Positions 1-5,624 of a stretch of DNA of 23,662 bases are shown here, in pieces. Made by a program: the position numbers and the translations under genes. Every line of letters starts with the position of its first letter. Within the stretch, counting starts at the first letter, position 1. Below the pieces are notes generated by a model. The model ran no database searches. It was given only the letters and a program-made list of their open reading frames with translations, and was not told where the DNA came from. This stretch comes from a virus: positions 1-23,662 of IMG/VR virus record IMGVR_UViG_3300033150_002504. One strand, given 5' to 3'.

Positions 1-159
1 AAATGGGTCTCCTTGCGTCTGAGCTTTGTCTGGCGAGTAGGCAGTGACAGTAACCTCAATCATCTCGAATCTCGACTCCCTTTCTGCAGGTCCGAGGTAA
101 CCGGCTTGTATTCCAAGGAAAACTAATGTAAGAACTAAAGCTTGAATGATTATCCTCAT
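1..159 (-). CDS. Secreted 3D-domain-like protein, N-terminal fragment
   Basis: The gene starts at ATG 159 behind AAGGAGG and runs off the left edge after 53 codons. The product opens with MRIIIQALVLTLVFLG, a typical signal peptide. After residue 33 comes EVTVTAYSPDKAQTQGDP. This resembles the start of the 3D (RlpA/MltA-type) domain, which in complete proteins continues into a threonine-alanine-serine-glycine segment and three aspartates. Proteins of this group act on peptidoglycan outside the membrane, so a role in lysis or cell-wall penetration is inferred. The catalytic part is outside the window, so the family call rests on the short VTAYSP segment only. It is the last gene of the minus-strand run seen here and follows the 55-aa zinc-ribbon gene by 13 bases. 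Confidence 0.6.
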   Translation of the reverse strand, partial: MRIIIQALVLTLVFLGIQAGYLGPAERESRFEMIEVTVTAYSPDKAQTQGDPF

Positions 160-172
160 GACATCCTCCTTA

Positions 173-340
173 TTATAACGGATGCCAGGCGCTTGTCTCA
201 CTCGCTTCCTGATAAAACAGAATTCTTCCGTCCTCACTGCACAAATATTTGCAACCACAAGAGATGCATTCCCAGATGTAGAGTGAGTTCTTACGTCCAA
301 TCTTACGTACTGCTTCAGATTTACATTTCAAGCACTTCAT
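173..340 (-). CDS. Small zinc-ribbon protein (55 aa)
   Basis: Start ATG 340 is preceded by TAGGAGG with a 5-base spacer, and the stop is TAA 173-175. The product has a CxxC pair at residues 3-6 (CLKC) and a second cluster at 25-34 (CISCGC, then C34), the arrangement of a small treble-clef or zinc-ribbon fold. No catalytic motif is visible. The upstream 38-aa gene ends inside this gene's ribosome binding site (AGG AGG TAA), so the two are probably translationally coupled. The function is unknown; single zinc ribbons in phages often bind nucleic acid or host transcription factors, but nothing here decides this. Confidence 0.7.
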   Translation of the reverse strand: MKCLKCKSEAVRKIGRKNSLYIWECISCGCKYLCSEDGRILFYQEASETSAWHPL

Positions 341-342
341 AT

Positions 343-459
343 TTACCTCCTACTCATGGATTCCCAAATCCAACGAAACAGTGTTTTTCGCAGCAATAAC
401 CAATAAGATTCCCAGATCGCCAAAGTTCTCCCATCATTTGATTTCGTTTCTTCTGACAT
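343..459 (-). CDS. Tiny Trp-rich protein of unknown function (38 aa)
   Basis: ATG 459 lies 6 bases after AGGAG, and that motif overlaps the end of the preceding 40-aa gene. The 38-residue product has a polar start (MSEETKSND) followed by a tryptophan- and leucine-rich amphipathic stretch (IWESYWLLLRKTLF) and an arginine tail. It may associate with membrane, but no confident membrane segment is present. Its stop forms part of the next gene's Shine-Dalgarno. The evidence is the ribosome binding site and the tight packing; there is no recognisable family. Confidence 0.55.
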   Translation of the reverse strand: MSEETKSNDGRTLAIWESYWLLLRKTLFRWIWESMSRR

Positions 460-461
460 TG

Positions 462-584
462 TTATCTCCTAAACCATATATCAGCTATCAGGCACCCACC
501 AGCAAAACCTATAATCATCGTCAACACCCACAACAACGTTTTAATATCTCCCAAGAGAGCAATTATGCGCTCCAATTCACTCAC
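462..584 (-). CDS. Small single-pass membrane protein (40 aa), possible holin or lysis accessory
   Basis: The best start is GTG 584 (MSELERIIALL...). TTG 575 is an alternative placed 5 bases after GGGGGTGA. A short polar N-terminus is followed by one hydrophobic segment at about residues 17-35 (TLLWVLTMIIGFAGGCLIA) and a basic C-terminus (WFRR), giving an N-out or N-in single-pass topology. The gene follows the 126-aa gene by 9 bases and is followed by the 38-aa gene in an end-to-start arrangement. Size and topology fit a class III holin or a lysis accessory, and the 3D-domain protein lies nearby, but the functional call is inference only. Confidence 0.6.
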   Translation of the reverse strand: MSELERIIALLGDIKTLLWVLTMIIGFAGGCLIADIWFRR

Positions 585-593
585 CCCCTCTCT

Positions 594-974
594 TTAACCT
601 CCCCTCTTGTTGTGAACGTTCTCACTTAACTTGACGACCATCCGCATTACTTTCTCCTGTCGAGTTCTGCCTTGTAAGTTATATCCCAAATCTTTCATAA
701 TCTTCTCTAGCTTCTTCCAATGTAACAAGGGAGTAACTTGATGAACATAAAATATATTAATTAAATTTTTCTTTTCTTCAGGAAAAACACATTTGCTCTT
801 AAAGGTATAAGGGTTCACTTTATCTTCGTCTACTACAATGCCCATCTCCTTACCCACTAGGAACAAATCTCCTATCTTTGGCTCCCATTTCCATTCTTTG
901 TTCTGAGTCTTGGCAATCTTCTTAATTGCCTCAATAACTTTTGGAGCTAATTTTATTTCAGTTTTAGTGAACAT
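594..974 (-). CDS. Hypothetical protein (126 aa)
   Basis: ATG 974 follows AGGAGGAGTAA, a strong ribosome binding site. The product is lysine-rich and soluble, starting MFTKTEIKLAPKVIEAIKKI. A central portion looks like a beta-rich segment (GDLFLVGKEMGIVVDED, then YTFKSKCVFPEEKK), and the C-terminus is helical and basic. No catalytic residues or known domain were recognised. The gene lies directly downstream of the structured intergenic element at 975-1200, which may act as its leader, and its stop is adjacent to the next small membrane-protein gene. Confidence 0.75.
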   Translation of the reverse strand: MFTKTEIKLAPKVIEAIKKIAKTQNKEWKWEPKIGDLFLVGKEMGIVVDEDKVNPYTFKSKCVFPEEKKNLINIFYVHQVTPLLHWKKLEKIMKDLGYNLQGRTRQEKVMRMVVKLSENVHNKRGG

Positions 975-1200
975 TTACTCCTCCTGTCCTCACCCTCCCT
1001 CCACCCTTATTTCAATTTATTGCGGGATGGCCCGTTACCTCGTTTGGCCAATACATAGACATCACCTCCTCTTCCCCGCTCTGCCCCGCCCGATAACGGC
1101 TCCGAGTTTTCAGCTTACTTGGCCGGCGCTTTCAGCTTACTCATCCCTGGCGGGTTTAACCGATGAAGGCATTTCAATGCCCGCAGAGCGGGAATTATCT
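975..1200 (-). other. GC-rich structured intergenic leader, copy A
   Basis: No convincing gene is present in these 226 bases. The segment is more GC-rich than its surroundings and highly structured. CCCGCTCTGC (1075-1084) is perfectly complementary to GCAGAGCGGG (1183-1192). CCCGC-AGA-GCGGG and GGCATT-TC-AATGCC also form local hairpins near 1173-1192. TTTCAGCTTACT occurs twice (about 1107-1142). The left third shares blocks with the intergenic region at 2038-2211: ACCCTCCCTCCACCCTTAT, and CATCACCTCC followed by CTTCC and GCTCTG. A 14- to 16-codon reading frame after GAGGAGGTG (minus strand, near 1060) could be a leader peptide. It may be a transcribed regulatory element for the 126-aa gene. 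Confidence 0.5.
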
Positions 1201-1503
1201 TTATTTCATTTCTGGTGGCTTTTTAACTATCACTTCAGCTTCAACTTCCTTAAGGAGTCTATTGACATGGCGTTGAGCTTCTCTTAGCGCAGCTATAATC
1301 AACTGACACTTCTGGATTGACTCTTCAAACCATCCTTGAGGAGCGGGTTCCTCTCCTGGTTTTGTTTCTACTACTGCTTCTAGGGGCAGTAGCTTCTTAT
1401 TTATCCTGTAAAGATCTTTTTCTAATTGCAATGTCCTTATCCGAATTTCATCGGTAAGACCATCTAACCGAGCGATTAAGCTTGGATTTGTTGCATTTGC
1501 CAT
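1201..1503 (-). CDS. Coiled-coil hypothetical protein (100 aa), paralogue-like to the next gene upstream
   Basis: ATG 1503 (MANATNPS...) is chosen because AGGAGGTGATAAAG lies immediately upstream; an in-frame GTG three codons earlier falls inside the ribosome binding site. The product is two predicted helices (about residues 12-40 and 63-95) joined by a proline- and glutamate-rich linker (ETKPGEEPAPQGWF). It has the same layout, length and translation-start sequence (GATAAAGATGGCA) as the adjacent gene at 1541-1840. The pair probably arose by duplication or does a related structural or scaffolding job. No catalytic motif was found and the function is unknown. Confidence 0.7.
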   Translation of the reverse strand: MANATNPSLIARLDGLTDEIRIRTLQLEKDLYRINKKLLPLEAVVETKPGEEPAPQGWFEESIQKCQLIIAALREAQRHVNRLLKEVEAEVIVKKPPEMK

Positions 1504-1540
1504 CTTTATCACCTCCTGCTGAAGATATCTAACCTATTAT

Positions 1541-1840
1541 TCAGACCTGTAGTCTCTTCAACAAGTTCTCAATTCTCTGCTTCAACGTTTCAAGTTTGTT
1601 AATACATCCAACCAACTCGTCCAACAGCGTTTTTGAACGTTTTCCTTCCAAAACTTCAAGATGGCTCTCATCTATCGTCACTGAATCTACAGGTTCTTTT
1701 AAATCCATTTTTGGTATCGGTTCCGGTGATAATACCCATTGTAACCTACCTTCTAAAGCTTCAATAATCACCTCAAGGCCTTTTATCTTCTCCAGCATCT
1801 GAGTAACTGCTGCTCTGATCGGTGTTCCTTCATCTGCCAT
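1541..1840 (-). CDS. Coiled-coil hypothetical protein (99 aa)
   Basis: The frame is open further upstream to 1984, but ATG 1840 (MADEGTPIRAAV...) has AAAGGAGG eight bases before it. The extension would overlap a separate small membrane-protein gene, so the short form is preferred. Helix (residues 9-35), proline-rich linker (LSPEPIPKMDLKEPVD), then a long leucine-rich helix (68-98, ending ENLLKRLQV) suggest a helical hairpin or oligomeric coiled coil. The layout mirrors the 100-aa neighbour at 1201-1503. No family was recognised. Confidence 0.7.
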   Translation of the reverse strand: MADEGTPIRAAVTQMLEKIKGLEVIIEALEGRLQWVLSPEPIPKMDLKEPVDSVTIDESHLEVLEGKRSKTLLDELVGCINKLETLKQRIENLLKRLQV

Positions 1841-1881
1841 CTTTATCGCCTCCTTTCTCACCTTAGAGTTGACCTGGGGCG

Positions 1882-2037
1882 TCATCTTGGATAAGTTAAC
1901 AACATTGCCTCCACTAAAGTGGCTATTATACAAGCTCCGCCTAACGCCGCTAACCCTACTTTGACGCCTGCAAAAAAGGCGCACAACACTACTAACCCCA
2001 TACCTCCATAACCTAACAATCTCAGAAACACTTTCAA
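1882..2037 (-). CDS. Small hydrophobic membrane protein (51 aa), TTG start
   Basis: TTG 2037 lies 8 bases after AAAGGAGG, and the frame runs 51 codons to TGA 1882-1884. The product, starting MKVFLRLLGYGG, is hydrophobic almost throughout: MGLVVLCAFFAGV and LAALGGACIIATLVEAML form one long or two short membrane segments with a charged residue (K) between them. A two-segment hairpin of this size would fit a pinholin-like or accessory lysis protein, but there is no family evidence. Its reading frame excludes the longer N-terminal extension of the next gene. It is shorter than the usual gene-calling cutoffs and easily overlooked. Confidence 0.6.
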   Translation of the reverse strand: MKVFLRLLGYGGMGLVVLCAFFAGVKVGLAALGGACIIATLVEAMLLTYPR

Positions 2038-2211
2038 CCTTGCTCCTCCTTTATAATGTTTAAGTTATTCTCTACCCTCCCCTCCACCCTTATATCAAAT
2101 ACCCTGGGCTTGTATCCATGAGACACCACCTCCCTTCCACCCTGCTCTGGTAACTCCTCACCGTCACATCTCGTTCCCAGAGCAGGGTTTGCTACTTCAG
2201 TTCTTGTGAAT
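2038..2211 (-). other. Structured intergenic leader, copy B, with 12-bp stem
   Basis: Between the yhhQ-like gene and the 51-aa gene lie 174 bases without a convincing gene. ACCCTGCTCTGG (2139-2150) pairs perfectly with CCAGAGCAGGGT (2177-2188) around a 26-base loop. Downstream on the minus strand come GGGAGGTGGTGTCT and a G-rich run (AAGGGTGGAGGGGAGGGT), both matched by the 975-1200 element. The stem is not followed by a U-tract, so it is not a clear intrinsic terminator; a leader or attenuator-like RNA is more likely. A 30-codon GTG frame starting 2 bases after GGGAGGTG is possible but poorly spaced. Confidence 0.45.
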
Positions 2212-2838
2212 TCATTTCTTCGCCCACGAGACTAACCAGTAACAGAATGGTGTATCACAAGCCGCTATTACTATCTTAAAACACCACTGTCCAAGGATAA
2301 GTGGCCAAACTGCTGTAACTCCAATAAATGCAATAGTTACGAAGACCATCGAGTCTAGGAACTGTGAAACCATCGTACTCGCATTATTCCTCAACCAGAG
2401 ATGCTTACCATGTGTTATCCGCTTCCAGAGATTAAAGGCGAAAACGTCATGAAACTGTGCAACCAAGTATGCAACCATCGAAGCCAAAACGATTCTTGGC
2501 ATAATTCCTAAAATGGAGACGTAGGCCTCTTGATTCTTCCAGAATGGTGCTGCTGGCCAGTGTATAGCAACAAGAGTCAGGATCAGCGCGATTATTTGCG
2601 CGATGAATCCACACCAAACCACTGCTTTCGCTGTTTCTTTTCCCCAAACCTCTTCGATCGTATCTGTACATAGAAAAGTAACTGAATACGCAATTACACC
2701 CGCTGGAATGTACAGACCCCAGAAAGCAGAGATGATCTTAGCGACGATCACATTAGCTATTACCAAACTTCCGACGAAAACTGATGTAAGTAACATCAGT
2801 TTCCACAGTTTTCCTTCACCTACTTTTTGAGATAACAT
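2212..2838 (-). CDS. yhhQ: YhhQ/VUT-family queuosine precursor transporter
   Basis: The 208-aa product has about six hydrophobic segments. The first membrane region (VFVGSLVIANVIVAKI) and the following VIAYSVTFLCTDTIEEVWGKETA match the YhhQ/VUT family signature, in which an acidic TD.I.E.WG segment follows the second helix. The C-terminal FLDSMVFVTIAFIGV is also typical. Characterised members import the 7-deazaguanine bases preQ0 and preQ1 across the inner membrane. The start at ATG 2838 has AGGAGG with a 6-base spacer. With queC- and dpdA-like genes in the same window, it likely feeds phage DNA hypermodification by salvaging precursor. Length and topology are normal for the family. Confidence 0.88.
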   Translation of the reverse strand: MLSQKVGEGKLWKLMLLTSVFVGSLVIANVIVAKIISAFWGLYIPAGVIAYSVTFLCTDTIEEVWGKETAKAVVWCGFIAQIIALILTLVAIHWPAAPFWKNQEAYVSILGIMPRIVLASMVAYLVAQFHDVFAFNLWKRITHGKHLWLRNNASTMVSQFLDSMVFVTIAFIGVTAVWPLILGQWCFKIVIAACDTPFCYWLVSWAKK

Positions 2839-2852
2839 CCCATACCTCCTAT

Positions 2853-3035
2853 TTAATTATTGTGTCTCTTGTGCCTTCTCAAAGCTGCTCTCACTTTCTT
2901 TTGCATTCTGTCCTCCGGCCAAGACGACCATAGTCTTCGTCCGTTGGCAGTGAACAGCAATTCGAACAGCTTTCCTTCCTGGATTGCACGTTCAATCATA
3001 TCCTCTAAAACCTTTTCATCAAATGTCTTGCTCAT
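2853..3035 (-). CDS. Small basic hypothetical protein (60 aa)
   Basis: ATG 3035 sits 21 bases after the M15 peptidase stop, with only a weak AGAGAA motif before it. The 60-residue product is helical, with an acidic first half (FDEKVLEDMIERAIQEG) and a strongly basic end (KKVRAALRRHKRHNN). It ends 14 bases before the transporter start. No known domain was recognised. The gene call rests on its fit between two real genes and on coding-like composition. Confidence 0.6.
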   Translation of the reverse strand: MSKTFDEKVLEDMIERAIQEGKLFELLFTANGRRLWSSWPEDRMQKKVRAALRRHKRHNN

Positions 3036-3056
3036 TTCTCTAACTGCTGTTAAACT

Positions 3057-3482
3057 TTAAGGTAATAGAAAGCTCCTCACAAAACATTCATCGAGTGCAA
3101 CATATTCGCCTTTCCGATAACTTGCCCATCTGCTAGGGAGCTTTTGTTCGAGATCGACTTCTCTAACGTCTAAGTGTAGGAAACCTGAGGGAGTTCCCCA
3201 AGTGTAAACGCCTATCCCTCCAAATCCGAATCTCTCCGCAGCAAGATAGAAGTTAACTAGGCTCTCTTCTTTGCAATAAACGTCAGCTGCTTTTCCAACG
3301 TAGTGCATTGAGTTGTCTGTGTGTCCTGAGGTTTCGTATCCGCACAACACGTAAATCGGAAACCCTATAAACTCTCTAAGTGCGTCTAACCGTCTTAACA
3401 GATCCCAACTCATCTTGTATGGATCGCCCCACCTCTCCTTTTCAGAGAAATGTTTCAATTGCTGCCATTGCTCCTTTGTCAT
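3057..3482 (-). CDS. Peptidase M15-family protein, probable endolysin
   Basis: The start is placed at ATG 3482 (MTKEQWQQLKHF), 7 bases after GGAGG. An in-frame GTG at 3593 has no ribosome binding site, and the acidic 37-residue extension it would add is the out-of-frame shadow of the RGG-like gene. The 141-aa product carries the M15 zinc signature: SMHYVGKAADV (ligands H60 and D67) and GFLHLDVRE (H103, with D105 nearby). M15 enzymes cut peptide cross-links of peptidoglycan (D-Ala-D-Ala or L-Ala-D-Glu type). There is no signal peptide, so a holin-dependent endolysin is the natural reading. It is translationally linked to the upstream gene, whose stop lies within this ribosome binding site. Confidence 0.85.
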   Translation of the reverse strand: MTKEQWQQLKHFSEKERWGDPYKMSWDLLRRLDALREFIGFPIYVLCGYETSGHTDNSMHYVGKAADVYCKEESLVNFYLAAERFGFGGIGVYTWGTPSGFLHLDVREVDLEQKLPSRWASYRKGEYVALDECFVRSFLLP

Positions 3483-3495
3483 TAATGTCCCTCCA

Positions 3496-3666
3496 TTAAG
3501 TACGGCCTCTTCCTTTTCCTCTGCCTCCGCCTCTACCGTAACCTGGTCCACCTCGTCTACATGGACCTGTGTTTCGGCCTGCTCTTCTGCCACCGGGCAT
3601 GCCTACACCTCTACCTCTACCGTCATGTGGTCTTCTAAGTCCTCTTGGATTTCGATCTACACTCAT
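3496..3666 (-). CDS. Gly/Arg-rich (RGG-like) basic peptide (56 aa)
   Basis: ATG 3666 follows GGGAGG with an 8-9-base spacer, and the frame ends at TAA 3496-3498, inside the next gene's ribosome binding site. About two thirds of the residues are glycine or arginine, in RG and RGG-like repeats (GRGRGVG, RRGGPGYGRGGG, RGKGRGRT). Such low-complexity basic peptides bind RNA or DNA through charge and flexible backbone contacts. The product is quite unlike anything around it. The same DNA read in another frame encodes an acidic stretch that had merged with the peptidase frame. The function is unknown; nucleic-acid binding is inferred. Confidence 0.65.
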   Translation of the reverse strand: MSVDRNPRGLRRPHDGRGRGVGMPGGRRAGRNTGPCRRGGPGYGRGGGRGKGRGRT

Positions 3667-3714
3667 AATTTACACCTCCCTTCTTAATTTTCTCCAGCTT
3701 CTTCAATAGTCTCG

Positions 3715-4104
3715 TTAATCTCCCTTCTTCAATAGCTCTGAGTCTTCGTAAATGTTTCCAATAACCTCAAAATGATGCGGGCAAGAGCGGATTCTTGAAG
3801 CATAACCAAAATCGAATCTACATTCCTGCTTGTTCCATTTAACTAACTGAGGGACTGGTTTTTGTTTCTCGTTATCCCAACAGTATTCATCTCCGTCTTG
3901 TAATGTTCTTACAGCTATTATATCCCCCTCATAAATCTCTTTTCTATTCGCATCTCTTAAACCAGTAAATTGTTGGAAGATATGTCTATCGGTCTCGCTT
4001 TTGCCATCATGCCCATGCCAAGAAAGATTACTAATATCGCCGAATTTAGGATACAACATTATTTTCCTTTTCTTATCCCAGCACCTAAATTTTATTTCTC
4101 TCAT
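3715..4104 (-). CDS. YopX-family protein
   Basis: The second methionine (ATG 4104, MREIKFRCWDKK) is preferred: AAGGAG lies 6 bases upstream, whereas the first ATG directly abuts it. The 129-aa product follows the YopX layout: N-terminal REIKFR.WDKK...M, central FTGLRDANRKEIYEGDII, and C-terminal FEVIGNIYED. The family is common in phages and prophages of Gram-positive bacteria; it forms beta-rich oligomers and has no assigned function. It lies between the small zinc-ribbon gene (10 bases upstream) and the RGG-like gene. Confidence 0.88.
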   Translation of the reverse strand: MREIKFRCWDKKRKIMLYPKFGDISNLSWHGHDGKSETDRHIFQQFTGLRDANRKEIYEGDIIAVRTLQDGDEYCWDNEKQKPVPQLVKWNKQECRFDFGYASRIRSCPHHFEVIGNIYEDSELLKKGD

Positions 4105-4114
4105 TTTCATCTCC

Positions 4115-4342
4115 TTAGAGCTTTACCATACAAACTATTTCTGGATGGTTCCTTTGGTACCTCTTTGCGCATTCAATTATATTGCCTTGCGATGGATCCC
4201 ACTTGAAACCGCATCTCTTGCAGGTTATTGAAACAGAGTCATAGTCTTTGGAAACCACTTCTATAAGCTCTTGGACAGGACCATCACAGACAGGACACAG
4301 AAACATGAAACCTTTGCTGTTTGCATCAGATTTACTGGGCAT
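4115..4342 (-). CDS. Zinc-ribbon protein, paralogue of the 20.6-21.1 kb pair
   Basis: ATG 4342 (MPSKSDANS) is preferred to the earlier in-frame ATG because GGAGGAG lies 6 bases before it. The 75-aa product has CPVC near residue 16, CKRCGFKW in the middle, then GNIIECAKRYQRNHPEIVC. The same order (CPxC, CxxCGFxW, Gx(L/I)xxCxKxY, HPxxxC) is found in two proteins encoded at 20640-21109, so this is a phage-specific family with three members. The motif suggests one zinc-ribbon knuckle pair plus two further cysteines. It overlaps the 3' end of the secreted nuclease gene by 11 bases. The function is unknown. Confidence 0.75.
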   Translation of the reverse strand: MPSKSDANSKGFMFLCPVCDGPVQELIEVVSKDYDSVSITCKRCGFKWDPSQGNIIECAKRYQRNHPEIVCMVKL

Positions 4343-4877
4343 TGTCTGCTCCTCCACAATCATTATATTCCCAGAGGTAGTCTAACCTCTCTTGGTAAAT
4401 TTTAATTATCTCTTCTTCTATTTCTCCTTCTACGACTTCCTCATCTATAAATTCTAGGAGGTTTTCCTGATTCAACTGTTCAGCTGATCTCGTCCAGTTG
4501 TAAGAGCCGGTAAACAACACCCTTCCATCTATAACAGCTATTTTATTATGCATTATTCCTGGATGTCTATCCAGAATAACAGCCACACCGTTTTCCAAAA
4601 AGAATTTGTATTTCGAGTATCTACCTTGAGACTGCACCTTATCCATTAAGATTCGGACTCTAACTCCACGATTCTTCGCTCTGATTACTGCTTCCGCTAT
4701 CGGTTCGTAAGTAAAGGAGTACATCGCTATGTCAATGTAAGATTCTGCGTTTTCTATCTGTCTTATAATCTCCTCCGCTGCACCGCCATCTGGTGAAAAG
4801 AAAACCTTTATTTCAGCATAGGAAGCAGTGTAAGCCAGCAACACCAACACGAGAATTGAGGCAAGCAATTTTTTCAT
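4332..4877 (-). CDS. Secreted phospholipase D-like (HKD) nuclease
   Basis: ATG 4877 follows GGAGG with an 8-base spacer. Residues 1-21 (MKKLLASILVLVLLAYTASYA) form a signal peptide ending in an AxA-like site. The mature part is a single PLD-like domain of the bacterial Nuc type: YIDIAMYSFTYEPI near residue 48, then the HKD motif MHNKIAVIDG (H110, K112, D117) followed by GSYNWT (124-129). Nuc-type enzymes work as dimers, degrading DNA or other phosphodiesters in the periplasm or outside the cell. Export by a phage is unusual; it may block DNA of superinfecting phages or clear released DNA. All catalytic residues are present. Confidence 0.85.
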   Translation of the reverse strand: MKKLLASILVLVLLAYTASYAEIKVFFSPDGGAAEEIIRQIENAESYIDIAMYSFTYEPIAEAVIRAKNRGVRVRILMDKVQSQGRYSKYKFFLENGVAVILDRHPGIMHNKIAVIDGRVLFTGSYNWTRSAEQLNQENLLEFIDEEVVEGEIEEEIIKIYQERLDYLWEYNDCGGADNAQ

Positions 4878-4901
4878 TGCGATGACCTCCGTCTAATAAC
4901 G

Positions 4902-5624
4902 TTAGATTCTTCCCTCTTTCCTCAACCTCACTAAAAGAGGGTCTATCTTTCCAAGTTCATTAAAGGCCTTATTACGAATCATACAGCTTTCACATCCATA
5001 AGAGATTCGCTGGATTCTTTCTAGGGGTAAATCTTTCGAATTCTTCGGCACAAAGCAGGGAATTTCCGATTCATAACAGCTTATCGTATACTCAAATGGC
5101 ACACCTAATTCAAATCCCATCTGAACAATCTCCTTTTTGGACAAATACTGTAGAGGATAATGAATCTTGATCTTAGAACCTAAAGCTAGCGAAATGGCTT
5201 TCTCTGCTGCTACAAGAAAGCCTTCTCGACAGTCATAGTAATGAGAGTAGTCAATTACATTAGTACCAATTACGATATCGTAGATCTTGCGAGGAAAGCC
5301 ATAACTTGCCGCTGAGACTAAAAAGAGAAGATTTCTGCCAGGTACAAACGTATTAGGGACTCCATCTGAACCATGCTTAGGAATTTCAAGATTGTCATCA
5401 GTAAGAGAAGATCCGCTAAATACGCCAGGACCACAGGTGTAAAACATGTGCTCCTTGAGTTTTAGCTTGTCCTTCACTCGATGTGAACAAAGAATCTCGT
5501 ACGGATTCTTCTGACCGTAGTCTATAGAAAATGCTGTTACCTCTTTAAAGCGTTTAGTAGCCCAGAAAAGACAAACCGTACTGTCAATTCCTCCTGACCA
5601 AAGAACCACACAACTTTGTTTCAT
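4902..5624 (-). CDS. queC: QueC-like 7-cyano-7-deazaguanine (preQ0) synthase
   Basis: ATG 5624 has GGAGG 7 bases upstream and overlaps the dpdA stop as ATGA; the in-frame start ten codons earlier is unsupported. The 240-aa product has the ATP-pyrophosphatase loop SGGIDST (10-16), FSIDYGQKN after it, FVPGRN in the middle, and a C-terminal cysteine set (SCYESEIPC, then YGCESCMIRNKAF) matching the QueC zinc site. QueC converts 7-carboxy-7-deazaguanine to preQ0 using ATP and ammonia. Upstream enzymes (FolE, QueD, QueE) are not in the window, so the substrate must come from the host or from elsewhere in the phage genome. Pairing with a DpdA-like enzyme points to DNA rather than tRNA modification. 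Confidence 0.9.
   Translation of the reverse strand: MKQSCVVLWSGGIDSTVCLFWATKRFKEVTAFSIDYGQKNPYEILCSHRVKDKLKLKEHMFYTCGPGVFSGSSLTDDNLEIPKHGSDGVPNTFVPGRNLLFLVSAASYGFPRKIYDIVIGTNVIDYSHYYDCREGFLVAAEKAISLALGSKIKIHYPLQYLSKKEIVQMGFELGVPFEYTISCYESEIPCFVPKNSKDLPLERIQRISYGCESCMIRNKAFNELGKIDPLLVRLRKEGRI

Noticed and set aside
172-200. Promoter GAGACA-16-TATAAT before the 3D-domain gene
   Set aside because: TATAAT lies directly next to the ribosome binding site and inside the stop region of the upstream gene, so transcription would start within the ribosome binding site; the -35 is weak.
910-1287. Plus-strand open frame of 125 codons
   Set aside because: It overlaps two minus-strand genes and a structured leader and has no ribosome binding site; the composition is that of an antisense shadow.
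1841-1984. N-terminal extension of the 99-aa coiled-coil protein
   Set aside because: ATG 1840 has AAAGGAGG; the extension overlaps the TTG-start membrane-protein gene in another frame.
2038-2211. preQ1 riboswitch linked to the transporter
   Set aside because: The region is downstream, not upstream, of the yhhQ-like gene, and no compact preQ1 aptamer pattern was found there or before the gene.
3483-3593. Upstream GTG start giving a longer M15 peptidase
   Set aside because: It has no Shine-Dalgarno, adds a low-complexity acidic segment overlapping a better-supported gene, and ATG 3482 has a strong ribosome binding site.
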